The notes under the pieces are model-generated. The model made no database searches. It saw nothing but the letters and a program-made list of their open reading frames with translations, and was not told where the DNA came from. Both the position numbers and the translations under genes were made by a program. From Chryseobacterium gilvum (lineage in GTDB: Bacteria; Bacteroidota; Bacteroidia; Flavobacteriales; Weeksellaceae), in contig NZ_JAOTEN010000003.1 in the NCBI RefSeq assembly GCF_025628965.1, positions 124,001 to 188,000 of the forward strand: DNA of 64,000 nucleotides. Direction: 5' to 3'. Positions 18,003 to 27,242 of the stretch are shown piece by piece; positions within the stretch are counted from its first letter, which is position 1, and every line of letters begins with the position of its first letter.

Positions 18003-18284
18003 TTAAGGTTCAATTGTAAATCCAGAATTTGCCAGATTCCACTGTACAAAAGATTGATAAGCTTGACAAGAACTTATTGTCGGTGCATCTGTTATAAACC
18101 ATTGCGTACCTGTAACGTTGCCTTTAGGATCATAAAAAGTTACGAAAACTCCACAAAGTCTTAAAGTCTTTTCACTTTTTTCGGTTTTCAATTCTTGTAC
18201 TTCTTTTGGTACTTTAGTTTCTGCATTTTTAGCATTTACCAATCCCGCAGCTACGAACGCTGCCATTAATAAGATTTTTTTCAT
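18003..18284 (-). CDS. Small secreted protein of cassette 1
   Basis: A 93-residue protein with a clear signal peptide (MKKILLMAAFVAAGLVNA), a charged spacer of about 25 residues (KVPKEVQELKTEKSEKT) and a compact aromatic domain with two cysteines (Cys44 and Cys73), ending NSGFTIEP. The charged spacer looks like a propeptide and the rest like a mature 50-residue peptide, but this is inference. No known family is recognised. The start at 18284 is set by the signal peptide; an upstream extension of 53 codons runs into the divergent promoter region. Confidence 0.7.
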   Translation of the reverse strand: MKKILLMAAFVAAGLVNAKNAETKVPKEVQELKTEKSEKTLRLCGVFVTFYDPKGNVTGTQWFITDAPTISSCQAYQSFVQWNLANSGFTIEP

Positions 18285-18313
18285 TGTGTTTAATTTTAAT
18301 TGTTTGAACACTT

Positions 18314-18321
18314 CAAAATTA
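18314..18321 (-). promoter_or_regulatory. -7 element for the cassette 1 peptide operon
   Basis: Read on the minus strand, TAATTTTG matches TAnnTTTG and lies 29 bases before the peptide ATG at 18284. No clear -33 TTG was found at the best spacing. Confidence 0.4.
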
Positions 18322-18353
18322 AAAAATAAATTATTTAAAAAATGATATTCCTT

Positions 18354-18380
18354 TTGCGATTTGATTGCGATTTTTCGCAA
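18354..18380. promoter_or_regulatory. Operator-like inverted repeat of cassette 1
   Basis: A perfect inverted repeat TTGCGA-TTTT-TCGCAA occupies 18365-18380. A further half-site TTGCGAT sits at 18354-18360, 11 bases (one helical turn) upstream of the first arm. It lies 31 bases before the HTH gene, in the divergent gap. This is a good candidate for autoregulatory binding by that HTH protein. Confidence 0.55.
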
Positions 18381-18411
18381 AAACTTTATCTTTACGCTAA
18401 ACTTTATAAAA

Positions 18412-18771
18412 ATGGAGAAAACAAAACTGATTGAAGTTCGCAAAAGAAAAAATATGAGTCAGGAGAAAATGGCGGATATTCTTTGTATGGATGTTTCAAA
18501 CTATAACAGAAGAGAAAAAGGAACAGCCAAAATTTCTTTACAAGAATGGCAGAAAATTGCAGAAACTTTAGAAATTCCATTGGAAGAAATTTACGAAAAC
18601 GAAGAAAGTTTAGTTTTTATTTTTAATGATAATTCAACAGGAAATGGAAATGGAGTTGGAAATATAAATAATTATAATATCCCGCTTTCCATTTGGGAAT
18701 CTCAGAAAAAATATATCGAAAAGCTGGAAGCTGAAATCGAAAGCTTAAAAGCGGAAATCGATAAAAAATAA
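18412..18771 (+). CDS. XRE/HTH regulator with coiled-coil tail (cassette 1)
   Basis: A 119-residue protein. Residues 1-60 form an XRE-type helix-turn-helix (MSQEKMADILCMDVSNYNRREKG). Residues about 65-88 are an Asn/Gly-rich linker (DNSTGNGNGVGNINNYN). The C-terminus (about 92-119) is a heptad-rich coiled coil ending KLEAEIESLKAEIDKK, likely for dimerisation. The ATG at 18412 is used; the upstream extension overlaps the operator. The same three-part layout recurs in the regulators at 50688-51095 and 61535-61888, each divergent from a peptide gene. Confidence 0.85.
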   Translation: MEKTKLIEVRKRKNMSQEKMADILCMDVSNYNRREKGTAKISLQEWQKIAETLEIPLEEIYENEESLVFIFNDNSTGNGNGVGNINNYNIPLSIWESQKKYIEKLEAEIESLKAEIDKK

Positions 18772-18783
18772 CGAGTATTCATA

Positions 18784-18820
18784 AAAAGTTCGGCGAAATC
18801 TTCGATTTCGCCGAACTTTT
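18784..18820. terminator. Strong bidirectional terminator
   Basis: A 17-bp perfect stem (AAAAGTTCGGCGAAATC with its complement) around a TTC loop, with A-run on one side and T-run on the other. It serves the convergent HTH and TonB-receptor genes. Confidence 0.85.
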
Positions 18821-18878
18821 TATTTTCAGCTGAAAAAACACAAAAGATTTCTTAATTGTTACACCCTTCACAATGACA

Positions 18879-20909
18879 TTAGAATTCGGTTTTCACGCCA
18901 AAAACAAAATTTCTTTTCGCAGCAGGATTATAATATCGGTTTCCGAAAGCGTTGATGTCAAAACCTGAAACATATTCAGTATTATACACATTCTGGATCT
19001 GCAGGGATAAGTAAAATCTTGACTTTTCAAAATCTACCGAAACCCTGAATTGAATATTTCCTACAATGCTTGATTCTGACCATACGGAATTAGCATCATT
19101 CAGAGGTAATTTTGAAGTATAAAAATGAGAATACTCTACGGAAAGCTTTTTAAAAAACGTAAAATTCAGCAAACTATTGATCGTCGTCCTGGGAACTCCC
19201 GTGATATCATTTCCTGAGAAGTCATCTGCATTCTGCCGGTAATTATTAAATTTGAAATGATAAAAACTCCCCGAAAATCTGAATTTAAAAAAGCTCAAAA
19301 AATCATTTTTAAGATTAAAATTTTTTGATTCCAATAAAACTTCAACGCCTTTCTGCACTGTTTCACCGGAATTGACAAAATACTCCTGTCCCGCTTCATT
19401 TTGCCGTCTTACAATGGCATCTTTCATCCTGAAATCAAAATAATTTGCTTCTGTAAAAATAAAATTTCCAAACTGTTTTCTGATTCCGATTTCTTTGTTC
19501 CAGCCGGATTCCGGATCTAAATTGATATTAAATTCCTGACTGGAAGAACGGATTTCTTCATTCGTGGGTGCAGAATTTCCCTTCCCTATTTTTCCTCTTA
19601 AAGAAAATCCTTTGGCAAAAAGATACGTGATCCCAACATTGGGAAGCCATTGGTTTTTAAATGTCTTATTTCCATACTGGGAATTAGGAAAAACCCTTTC
19701 AAACTGATAAGAAGCAGCGTTTAAGCTGACAGATATATCGGTAAATAACTTTTCATTAAAATTTAATCTCTGTGAAAGAAAATAAAACCCGGAAGTATAT
19801 TTTAACCGGTCAAAATTCTGCGGTTTTCCTTCTGTCCCTTTATTGTTATCAAAATTTTTAATGAAAACAGATTGCGTTCCGCCTTCAAACCCGAAACGCC
19901 ATTCTGCCATCAGGTTTTGCCAATCTTTTTTGTAATTGAAATGGGTTCTTACTGCAAAATTACGTTCAAAGCGATTTTCAAAATTGGTAATAAACGGATT
20001 CTCAAAATCTACATATGAACCCTGAATCATGATAAAATGTGATAAGCCCGGAGTAAGATCGATATGATGCGAAATTCCTGCTAAAATCATCTTGTTCCGA
20101 ATCCCCGCATCCTGCTCTATGGCTCCGGGAACTGCTGTTGTGGAAGGTCTCGCCTGCTTTCTGTTGCTCTGCATTTGCGCTAAAGTCAAACCACCCGGAG
20201 TTTCATAATCGAGATCAGAAACCACAACCATCGCTTTTAAGTCTGTCTTTTTTGAATAGTGAAAATGGTCTTTAATAAAAATTTGTTTCCTTTCCACAGC
20301 CGACTGTTCGCGGTAGGAATCTGTGCGGTAATAGTTCTGAAAAATCTGAAAAAAGTGCTTTCCAAGCTGTTTGGAAAAATTAATGCTTTCATTAAACATC
20401 CCATAACTTCCGGTTGAGAGATTGGCCGATAATTTTTCTGAATTCGCAGTCTGCAATAGTACTGTTCCGCCGGTAACGGCCCCGAAATCACCACTTTCAG
20501 GACCTTTGAAAATCTCTATCCGATCAATCAACTCAGGAGAAATCACATTAAAATAGGTATTTCCTGAAGCATCTGAAACTATAAAATCATCCAGATATAC
20601 TTTAATATTCCTGACTCCGAAAGGCGATCTCAAGGTACTTCCGCGAACAGAAATACGGTAGCTTCCCGGTGAACGTTCTTCCATTCTTACTCCTGCAATC
20701 TGATTCATAGATTCAAGCATCCTTTCGGGTGTGTTTTGATGTAATAAGCTTTCGGAAACAACAGCAGCCGATTTGGTAGAAGATATAAATGCTGCCGGTT
20801 TTTGATAGGCATCAATCTGTACTTCCGGGATCGAAACCACAGAGTCTTTCTTTTGAGAAAAAGCGAGGGAAGCCAAACAGATAAAAGTTGCACAATAGAA
20901 TCTGATCAT
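18879..20909 (-). CDS. TonB-dependent outer-membrane receptor
   Basis: A 676-residue receptor with a signal peptide (cleavage near LAFSQ), a plug domain at about residues 40-155 (RMLESMNQIAGVRM, YLDDFIV, IEIFKGPESGDFGAVTGGTV) and a long beta-barrel ending NFVFGVKTEF with a terminal aromatic residue. There is no N-terminal carboxypeptidase-like domain and no SusD partner next to it, so iron-siderophore or cofactor uptake is more likely than glycan uptake. The substrate cannot be set. It follows a terminator and is followed upstream by an MFS gene on the same strand. Confidence 0.9.
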   Translation of the reverse strand: MIRFYCATFICLASLAFSQKKDSVVSIPEVQIDAYQKPAAFISSTKSAAVVSESLLHQNTPERMLESMNQIAGVRMEERSPGSYRISVRGSTLRSPFGVRNIKVYLDDFIVSDASGNTYFNVISPELIDRIEIFKGPESGDFGAVTGGTVLLQTANSEKLSANLSTGSYGMFNESINFSKQLGKHFFQIFQNYYRTDSYREQSAVERKQIFIKDHFHYSKKTDLKAMVVVSDLDYETPGGLTLAQMQSNRKQARPSTTAVPGAIEQDAGIRNKMILAGISHHIDLTPGLSHFIMIQGSYVDFENPFITNFENRFERNFAVRTHFNYKKDWQNLMAEWRFGFEGGTQSVFIKNFDNNKGTEGKPQNFDRLKYTSGFYFLSQRLNFNEKLFTDISVSLNAASYQFERVFPNSQYGNKTFKNQWLPNVGITYLFAKGFSLRGKIGKGNSAPTNEEIRSSSQEFNINLDPESGWNKEIGIRKQFGNFIFTEANYFDFRMKDAIVRRQNEAGQEYFVNSGETVQKGVEVLLESKNFNLKNDFLSFFKFRFSGSFYHFKFNNYRQNADDFSGNDITGVPRTTINSLLNFTFFKKLSVEYSHFYTSKLPLNDANSVWSESSIVGNIQFRVSVDFEKSRFYLSLQIQNVYNTEYVSGFDINAFGNRYYNPAAKRNFVFGVKTEF

Positions 20910-21021
20910 TAAAAAAGGGGTTGTCTCTTATATTAGCAAATAGCGTACAGTTTAGACATAATCATGGCAAAACGAAAAGAAAGTTGCAAAAATTTACAAC
21001 TTTCTTTAATTTTTAAAATTA

Positions 21022-22245
21022 TTAAACCGTTTTTCTGTCTTTCAGCATCCATGGAATAATTCCATAAAACGCAATCGCAATGAGTGTTGCCAAAACCCCG
21101 GTTGCGATCCAAAGCGTAGTAAACCCAAACTTTTCGGCAAATAAGGTTCCGATATAAGGCGTAATGATAAAGGCAGCTGAAAATGAGATTCCGTTCAGCC
21201 CCATATAAGCACCTTTATTACCATCTCCTGAGCGTAAAGCGGTAATGGTCGACATGAAAGGCAGTGTCCAGATTTCTCCTATGCACAATAAAGTCATGGA
21301 TAATACTAATGTTACAATGCTGTAATCAAATGCCAACATCGCATAAGAAAGTCCACAGATAAAAGTTCCCAGAAGCATGGTAACCGCAAGGCTGAAATAT
21401 TTTTCTGCAATCTGAACAAGGCCCATCTCTAATAAAACGACCAGAAAACCGCTGTATCCCAAAATATATCCGATATTCTGCTGACTGAGATGTGCCGTAT
21501 CTTTGTAAAATATAGTCAGTGTACTGAACAGCTGAAAAAATATAATCGAAAACAGCATACAGAAAAAACAGTATACCAAAAACTTACCATCCATGTAAGG
21601 TGAATTTTGCTTTTTAATATCAACGGCATTTTTTACCTTAATCGTTTTTGCTTTGGCCATTCTGTTTCGCTTTGCAAAGAAAGAAATGTATAAAATTCCC
21701 GCCAATAATGCAGCTAAAGCATTGCTGTAAAATAAAAATGAATATGAAATTGCAGATAAAATCCCTCCTAAAGCCGGGCCAATTGAGAACCCCAGATTTA
21801 CCGCCATCCGGTTTAAAGAAAATGCCCTTGTTATATTTTCAGGTTTTGCATACTTAGTAATCGCCACAGAATTGGCCGGCCGGAATGAATCACTTACAAT
21901 ACTTTGAAATAAAATGATCATCGCAACACCGGCTTCTGTTTTGAAAACAGGAATCAGGCAAAACAAAGGAACACTCAGCAATAAGCTTACAGACTGTACT
22001 TTATATTCCCCAAATTTATCGGTAATAAAACCTCCCAACCATGAGCCGATAACCGAGCCCATTCCGAAAAAGCTTAAAACAATTCCTGTATTTTCTATCG
22101 TAAAATGCAAATGATTGGTCATATACACTCCTAAAAACGGCAGCACCATTGAACCGGAACGGTTTATGAGCATTACCAAAGCGAGCATCCAGCTTTCTTT
22201 TGAAAGCCCTTTGAAAGAACTTGTATATATTTTAATTAGTTTCAC
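21022..22245 (-). CDS. MFS transporter
   Basis: A 407-residue protein with about 12 membrane helices and the Major Facilitator motif A-like loop GSWLGGFITDKFGEYKVQ (about 68-85) between helices 2 and 3. The halves are joined by a basic central loop (AKRNRMAKAKTIKVK). It resembles drug or small-solute exporters of the DHA1 group. It starts with GTG at 22245; no nearby ATG fits as well. It lies between the glnS gene and the TonB receptor on the same strand. Confidence 0.88.
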   Translation of the reverse strand: MKLIKIYTSSFKGLSKESWMLALVMLINRSGSMVLPFLGVYMTNHLHFTIENTGIVLSFFGMGSVIGSWLGGFITDKFGEYKVQSVSLLLSVPLFCLIPVFKTEAGVAMIILFQSIVSDSFRPANSVAITKYAKPENITRAFSLNRMAVNLGFSIGPALGGILSAISYSFLFYSNALAALLAGILYISFFAKRNRMAKAKTIKVKNAVDIKKQNSPYMDGKFLVYCFFCMLFSIIFFQLFSTLTIFYKDTAHLSQQNIGYILGYSGFLVVLLEMGLVQIAEKYFSLAVTMLLGTFICGLSYAMLAFDYSIVTLVLSMTLLCIGEIWTLPFMSTITALRSGDGNKGAYMGLNGISFSAAFIITPYIGTLFAEKFGFTTLWIATGVLATLIAIAFYGIIPWMLKDRKTV

Positions 22246-22265
22246 AATTTTGATTTTAAATAAAA

Positions 22266-22295
22266 AAACAGGGCTTACATAATTAAGCCCTGTTT
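22266..22295. terminator. Terminator after glnS
   Basis: A 12-bp perfect stem (AAACAGGGCTTA with its complement) with a six-base loop lies between the glnS stop and the MFS start. The plus-strand A-run gives a T-run for minus-strand transcripts. Confidence 0.8.
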
Positions 22296-22320
22296 CATTT
22301 ATAATGATATAAATAAATTT

Positions 22321-23994
22321 TTACTCCGGCTTATAAGAGTCTTTTAACGTAACCGTTCTATTGAATACCAATTGGGTATCCGTAGAATCCTGGTCTTTCG
22401 TGAAATAGCCAATTCTCTGGAACTGAAGCGGCTCTCCGACCGCAACATCCTTTAAAGCAGGCTCACCAAATCCCTTGATCGTAGAAACAGAATCCGGGTT
22501 TACAAAATTCAGGAAATCTACATCTTTCTCAGCATCGGGCTGTTCTACAGTAAATAAATGGTTATAAATTCTCACATCAACAGGAAGTGCATGTTTTGCA
22601 GACACCCAATGTAATGTACCTTTTACCTTTCTCAGACTTTCCTCGGTTCCGCTTCCTGATTTCGATTTTTCATCGTAGGTCGCATAAATAGTCGTGATTT
22701 CTCCGTTTTCATCCTTCTCTACCCTTTCCGCTTTAATGATGTAGGCAGATTTTAAACGGACTTCGCCTCCCAATTTTAATCTGAAGAACTTATTATTGGC
22801 TTCTTCCTTAAAATCTTCGCGCTCGATATATAATTCTCTTGAGAAAGGAACTTCCCTCGTTCCTGCATTTTCCTGTTCCGGATTATTCTCAGTTTCTAAC
22901 CATTCTTCTTTGTCTTCAGGATAATTTTCAATTACTAATTTGACCGGATCTACCACTGCCATCACACGTTTTGCGACCTTATTCAGATCTTCACGCACAC
23001 AGAAATCCAATAATTGAATTTCAATTAAATTTTCTCTTTTGGCAACCCCTACTTTATCGATAAAGTTCCTGATAGAAGCTGGTGTATAACCTTTTCTTCT
23101 CATTCCGGAAATCGTAGGCATCCTTGGATCATCCCATCCGTTCACTACATTTTCAGCGATCAGCCTTTGTAGTTTTCTTTTGGAAGTAATCATATAAGAA
23201 ACATTCATCCTTGCAAATTCTCTTTGCTTCGGCGCTATTTTAGATTCGTCATACACCTGCTCCAGATACCAATTGTATAAAGGCCTGTGATTTTCAAATT
23301 CCAAAGAACATAACGAATGCGAAACCTGCTCTAAATAATCAGATTCCCCATGCGCCCAATCGTACATCGGATAAATTTTCCACGTTGTTCCTGTTCTGTG
23401 GTGTGGCCTGTTTAAAATCCTGTACATTACAGGATCACGCATATTCATATTGGGTGAAGCCATATCGATCTTTGCACGCAGAGACATGGATCCTTCCTCG
23501 AATTCACCGTTTTTCATTCTTTCAAATAAGTCTAAAGACTCTTCTACAGGGCGGTTTCTGAAGGGAGATTCAATTCCCGGTTCTGCAGGGTTTTTTCTCT
23601 GCTCGGTAATTACCTGAGAAGGCTGTTCATCCACATATGCTTTTTCTTCTTTGATCAGCTGAACTGCCCAGTCATAAAGCTGCTGGAAGTAATCGGAGGC
23701 GTACAAAACTTTATCCCATTTGAAACCCAGCCATTCTACATCTTTCATAATAGAATCTACGAATTCCTGCTCTTCTTTTTCAGGATTCGTATCGTCGAAG
23801 CGAAGGTTTACGGGAGCATTGTATTTTTCACCCAAACCAAAGTTGATGCAGATCGCTTTGGTGTGACCTACATGCAGATAACCATTGGGTTCAGGCGGAA
23901 AACGGAAACGGATCTGATCATTTCTGAGACCGTTTGCCAAATCATCTTCGATAATTTGCTCAATAAAATTGAGTGATTTTTTTTCTTCTTCCAT
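22321..23994 (-). CDS. glnS: Glutaminyl-tRNA synthetase
   Basis: A 557-residue class I aminoacyl-tRNA synthetase. The HIGH signature is YLHVGHTK at residues 39-46 after PPEPNG, and the KMSKS-like loop is MITSKRKL (268-275). The segment RFDDTNPEKEEQEFVD is specific to GlnRS/GluRS. The protein charges tRNA-Gln with glutamine, and the length is typical. The ATG at 23994 is preferred to an in-frame TTG at 24009, because MEEEKKSLNFIEQII is the usual N-terminus. A terminator follows the stop. Confidence 0.95.
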   Translation of the reverse strand: MEEEKKSLNFIEQIIEDDLANGLRNDQIRFRFPPEPNGYLHVGHTKAICINFGLGEKYNAPVNLRFDDTNPEKEEQEFVDSIMKDVEWLGFKWDKVLYASDYFQQLYDWAVQLIKEEKAYVDEQPSQVITEQRKNPAEPGIESPFRNRPVEESLDLFERMKNGEFEEGSMSLRAKIDMASPNMNMRDPVMYRILNRPHHRTGTTWKIYPMYDWAHGESDYLEQVSHSLCSLEFENHRPLYNWYLEQVYDESKIAPKQREFARMNVSYMITSKRKLQRLIAENVVNGWDDPRMPTISGMRRKGYTPASIRNFIDKVGVAKRENLIEIQLLDFCVREDLNKVAKRVMAVVDPVKLVIENYPEDKEEWLETENNPEQENAGTREVPFSRELYIEREDFKEEANNKFFRLKLGGEVRLKSAYIIKAERVEKDENGEITTIYATYDEKSKSGSGTEESLRKVKGTLHWVSAKHALPVDVRIYNHLFTVEQPDAEKDVDFLNFVNPDSVSTIKGFGEPALKDVAVGEPLQFQRIGYFTKDQDSTDTQLVFNRTVTLKDSYKPE

Positions 23995-24033
23995 TTCTGA
24001 ATAATTCAAGGTGCAAATCTATGTAAAAATAGC

Positions 24034-24070
24034 GTAAAAACCATAAAATACGAAGCTTTATGGTTTTTAC
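24034..24070. terminator. Terminator between the 24.1-kb gene and glnS
   Basis: A 14-bp perfect stem (GTAAAAACCATAAA with its complement) and a nine-base loop. It follows the 24105-25331 gene on the minus strand. The T/A-rich stem works in either direction. Confidence 0.6.
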
Positions 24071-24104
24071 TGTTCATCTTAAACGATGTTTATCTCCTGT
24101 TTTT

Positions 24105-25331
24105 TTACTGGATTTTTCTTTTGGTTCCGAGCCCGCTAATAAAGGAAATTGCTGCAATGGCATTCCCTTTTTTAATAATTGTATTGTCAAAATCTTTTCC
24201 TAAAGAAAGTGTGATATGCTGGTTGGCCCAGATTTCATAATTCAGATTAAAAATAAATTTCCAGTCGGGTTTATAATCTGCTCCGCTGATGAAACTTCTG
24301 TAAATACCTTCCACACTTCCTGTAAATTTTGAATTTTGCGGAGAATACTGATATTTCAAACCTGCATCAAAAGTTGAAAAATTACTTTCCGTTACAATAC
24401 CCTCTGTTGTCATCCGTTCAGAATCAGGATTATACATATATCTTAAAAGAAAAAGCGGAGTTCCTTCTTTTTTGAAAGCATAGCCAAAAACCGACCAAAG
24501 CCCTACATTATACACTTTAGAGCTGTTAAACATCTTATCCCGGAACTGAATGCTTGTTCCTCCGGCAAAATCTAAAAGAAAACCCGTTCTCTCTATTTTA
24601 AAATCACCGTACAGTTCTTTTATCCTTTTGAGATTTTCGGCATATTTCTGACGGGTGAGTATTTGGGTATCAACCACTTCTTTTAATGTATTCAGTCTTT
24701 TTTCAATCGCTGCCGTAATCAGTTTATATTCTGTTGACTGTATAACAATTTCCTGTTCTGAAGGGGAAAGATCTTTAACCAACCGTGTTCTTTTTGCTTT
24801 TAGATCGATTAATTCCTGGTCTTTCTCAATGATTTCTTGTGAAACCTCATCAATATTGCTAACATTTTCATTTAAAAGATTTTTAATCTGCTCGTAGACA
24901 ATTTTACTTTCATCAGTTGCTTTTCCTCTCAAAACAGAAAATTTGAATCCTATTCCCGTATATATTGAGTTCACCGGTAAATCTGTGGAAGCGCTGTCTG
25001 TATTTTTGATGGCAAGTGACAATACGAAAGTTTGAGGAACCGTATATTTTTCATCAAACATCTGTCCAATGGTTTTATTTTTGGTTTTGCCGGGAAATAT
25101 CCAATAGGGAGCAAAATCCATGGAATATGCTCCTTCTTTCAGAAAATTATCTGACAGATTCTGCAAACCCAACATGACATCTGCAACATCCGTCGGTTTG
25201 TTGATCTCACTGCTTGCAACGCCCAGAAGATTAGATGCAGGTGAAGCAGGTGCTTTTAGTAAATCTGTATTGATTTCCTGTCCAGAAAGTGCGGACACAA
25301 GGAGGACGGTTAAAAATTTAATTTTTTTCAT
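24105..25331 (-). CDS. Uncharacterised secreted protein, possible outer-membrane barrel
   Basis: A 408-residue protein with a signal peptide (MKKIKFLTVLLVSALSGQ). The N-terminal part has APASPASNLLGVASSEINKP and a MDFAPYW motif, resembling an uncharacterised bacterial family with the pattern SPA..LLG...I..P and E/D.APYW. Residues about 150-240 form a long helical, charged coiled-coil-like insert (EIIEKDQELIDLKAKRTRLV). The rest is beta-rich with alternating aromatic residues (FKFIFNLNYEIWANQHITL), suggesting strands of a barrel. The function is unknown. It follows the 142-residue gene by 10 bases, so they are one operon. Confidence 0.65.
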   Translation of the reverse strand: MKKIKFLTVLLVSALSGQEINTDLLKAPASPASNLLGVASSEINKPTDVADVMLGLQNLSDNFLKEGAYSMDFAPYWIFPGKTKNKTIGQMFDEKYTVPQTFVLSLAIKNTDSASTDLPVNSIYTGIGFKFSVLRGKATDESKIVYEQIKNLLNENVSNIDEVSQEIIEKDQELIDLKAKRTRLVKDLSPSEQEIVIQSTEYKLITAAIEKRLNTLKEVVDTQILTRQKYAENLKRIKELYGDFKIERTGFLLDFAGGTSIQFRDKMFNSSKVYNVGLWSVFGYAFKKEGTPLFLLRYMYNPDSERMTTEGIVTESNFSTFDAGLKYQYSPQNSKFTGSVEGIYRSFISGADYKPDWKFIFNLNYEIWANQHITLSLGKDFDNTIIKKGNAIAAISFISGLGTKRKIQ

Positions 25332-25341
25332 GGCTTCTGTT

Positions 25342-25770
25342 TTAAATACATTCTATATAAACGATAAAAAACAAACCGTTTTCACCAACCTTGGAAGACA
25401 AATGAAACACCATATCTTTATATCCTCCTTTCAGAATCACCGAGAATACACATGAAGTGTCTTTTTCTGCAGTGACATTCTGTATAATTTTTATTTTCTT
25501 GTTATTCAGATCCTTATTAGTTCCTAAGATCTTTGAATCTGAAAGATCGATTGGGTTTCCATCCAGATATACAGCGACATCACTTCCTATTACCAATCCT
25601 GTAAGAGTGGTGGTGAGTGTAACATTCTTTTCACTGTCATCGCAGATGTAGTGCGCATCAAGAATAGAGCTGTCAACATCAATTGTATTGATTCTTTCCT
25701 GTAAAAATTTTTTGCTTGAGATTTTGGACGAAACATCCATAAAACCGGGTTGTAAATTTAGTTTTTTCAT
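25342..25770 (-). CDS. Uncharacterised 142-residue protein
   Basis: A protein without a clear signal peptide. It starts MKKLNLQPGFMDVSSKISSK and ends GLFFIVYIECI. The middle is beta-rich with Asp/Asn-Gly turns (VAVYLDGNPIDLSDSKILG) and two cysteines near residues 43 and 107. I do not recognise a family. It is the first gene of a two-gene unit with the 408-residue secreted protein, and the 10-base gap implies linked expression. A role as a partner or subunit is inference. Confidence 0.6.
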   Translation of the reverse strand: MKKLNLQPGFMDVSSKISSKKFLQERINTIDVDSSILDAHYICDDSEKNVTLTTTLTGLVIGSDVAVYLDGNPIDLSDSKILGTNKDLNNKKIKIIQNVTAEKDTSCVFSVILKGGYKDMVFHLSSKVGENGLFFIVYIECI

Positions 25771-26237
25771 GGCTGTGATTTGGTTTATTAATCTAAGTTA
25801 AATTTACTTAAATTTTTACGAATTCCTAATTTTAAAAATGACATTTTAAGATAATATTTTGAAAATTAACGTATTCGTAAAAGTAAGATTTAGAAAAAAA
25901 ACCAAATGAAATATTATTTACCAAAAGCGAAAACAGAATGGGATATTGCAGAAAAACCCTTTCGGAGCGGATGTTTAGGAATAGGATAATTATAAAAAAA
26001 GAGCATAAATTTTAATTTTTATTACGGAATAAACAAAAATTATCAACAATAATATGAATATGAAATAAATATTGTACTTTTGTACATTATAAATAAACCA
26101 TAACTCTTTATTATGAAAAAAATTAGAACACAGTTTTTCAATATTTTGGAATACATAAAGAAAACAATCTTCGTGAACGATGTAATCTGATTACTTTACA
26201 GATTGTAAAAATTGTATTATTTGAATATAAAACTACA
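25771..26237. other. 467-base AT-rich gap with two tiny frames
   Basis: No convincing gene is seen. Two ATG-started plus-strand frames are present: 25906-25989 (27 residues, MKYYLPKAKTEWDIAEK then a Cys-containing tail) and 26113-26190 (25 residues, MKKIRTQFFNILEYIKK then a short tail). A TACTTTTG -7-like element at 26075-26082 lies 30 bases before the second, but no well-placed TTG precedes it. Both frames could be chance or remnants. Confidence 0.35.
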
Positions 26238-27242
26238 TTATTTTCTAAAAACCAATCTTTCTCCGATCAGCTCTACATGAGCATCGAAATTATTGGTAAA
26301 AAGACCCCCCGTTCCTAAACCCTGAGGCATTTTATTGTTCTTGGTAAAAGTGTATTGAGCAATGGCATTAAGGCCAATATTGCTTTCCAAAGCCGAAGTA
26401 ATCCACCAGTCAATATTTTGTTTTTCAGCGAGAAAAATCCATTCATCTGTACCGGAAAAACCTCCAACCAATGAAGGTTTTAATATGATATAGTGTGGTT
26501 GTATGATATCCAAAAGCTGCCTCTTTACATCATAATCTATAATTCCGATAAGTTCTTCATCCAGAGCTATTGGTGTTGGAGTTTCTGCGCATAAATCTGC
26601 CATATCGTTCCAATTTCCCGCTTTAATAGGCTGCTCGATAGAATGGATTTTCAGATCTGAAAGCTGCTGCAATACCTGTTTTGCCTCATTTTTTTGAAAT
26701 CCTCCATTGGCATCCACCCGCAGTTCTAATTGTTTGTCCGAAAATTTCTCTCTTAACTTCTGAAGAATCTGATGTTCCGATTTCCAGTCGACCCCGATTT
26801 TCAGTTTAATACAATGAAAACCTTTTTCAAGCTTTTCCTGAATTTGCTCTTCCATAAAACCGATATTTCCCATCCAGATCAGTCCGTTGGTAATTATAGA
26901 AGCATTATCTGTGGTAAAATCACTTGGAAAATACAGATTTTCTCCATATTTTAAGTTTAACCTTGCCTGTTCATAGCCTATCCAAATGGATGGAAATTCT
27001 TTCAGTTCTTGTTTTAAAATTTCAACATCTTGTTGAATATTTTTACAAAGCCACTGCAGTTTTTTTTCATAATCAGGACGGTCATCAAAGCTGAGGCCTC
27101 TAAAAAGAGCACATTCCCCGATTCCTTTTTTTCCGTTTTCAGAAATTTCAAGAAAGAAGGTTTCTTTTTCATGCAAAACGCCGCGAGATGTTCCACTCGG
27201 GCGTTTGAATTGTAATATATATTTAGAATATTCAGCGGTCAT
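26238..27242 (-). CDS. menC: o-Succinylbenzoate synthase
   Basis: A 334-residue enolase-superfamily enzyme. It carries the K-x-K pair KLK (Lys146 and Lys148), metal ligands in RVDANG (Asp177), SIEQP (Glu203) and LDEE (Asp228), and the second catalytic lysine in ILKPS (Lys255). This set is diagnostic of MenC, which dehydrates SHCHC to o-succinylbenzoate in menaquinone biosynthesis. The start overlaps the fbp stop by one base, so the two are co-transcribed, an arrangement without an obvious pathway link. Confidence 0.88.
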   Translation of the reverse strand: MTAEYSKYILQFKRPSGTSRGVLHEKETFFLEISENGKKGIGECALFRGLSFDDRPDYEKKLQWLCKNIQQDVEILKQELKEFPSIWIGYEQARLNLKYGENLYFPSDFTTDNASIITNGLIWMGNIGFMEEQIQEKLEKGFHCIKLKIGVDWKSEHQILQKLREKFSDKQLELRVDANGGFQKNEAKQVLQQLSDLKIHSIEQPIKAGNWNDMADLCAETPTPIALDEELIGIIDYDVKRQLLDIIQPHYIILKPSLVGGFSGTDEWIFLAEKQNIDWWITSALESNIGLNAIAQYTFTKNNKMPQGLGTGGLFTNNFDAHVELIGERLVFRK

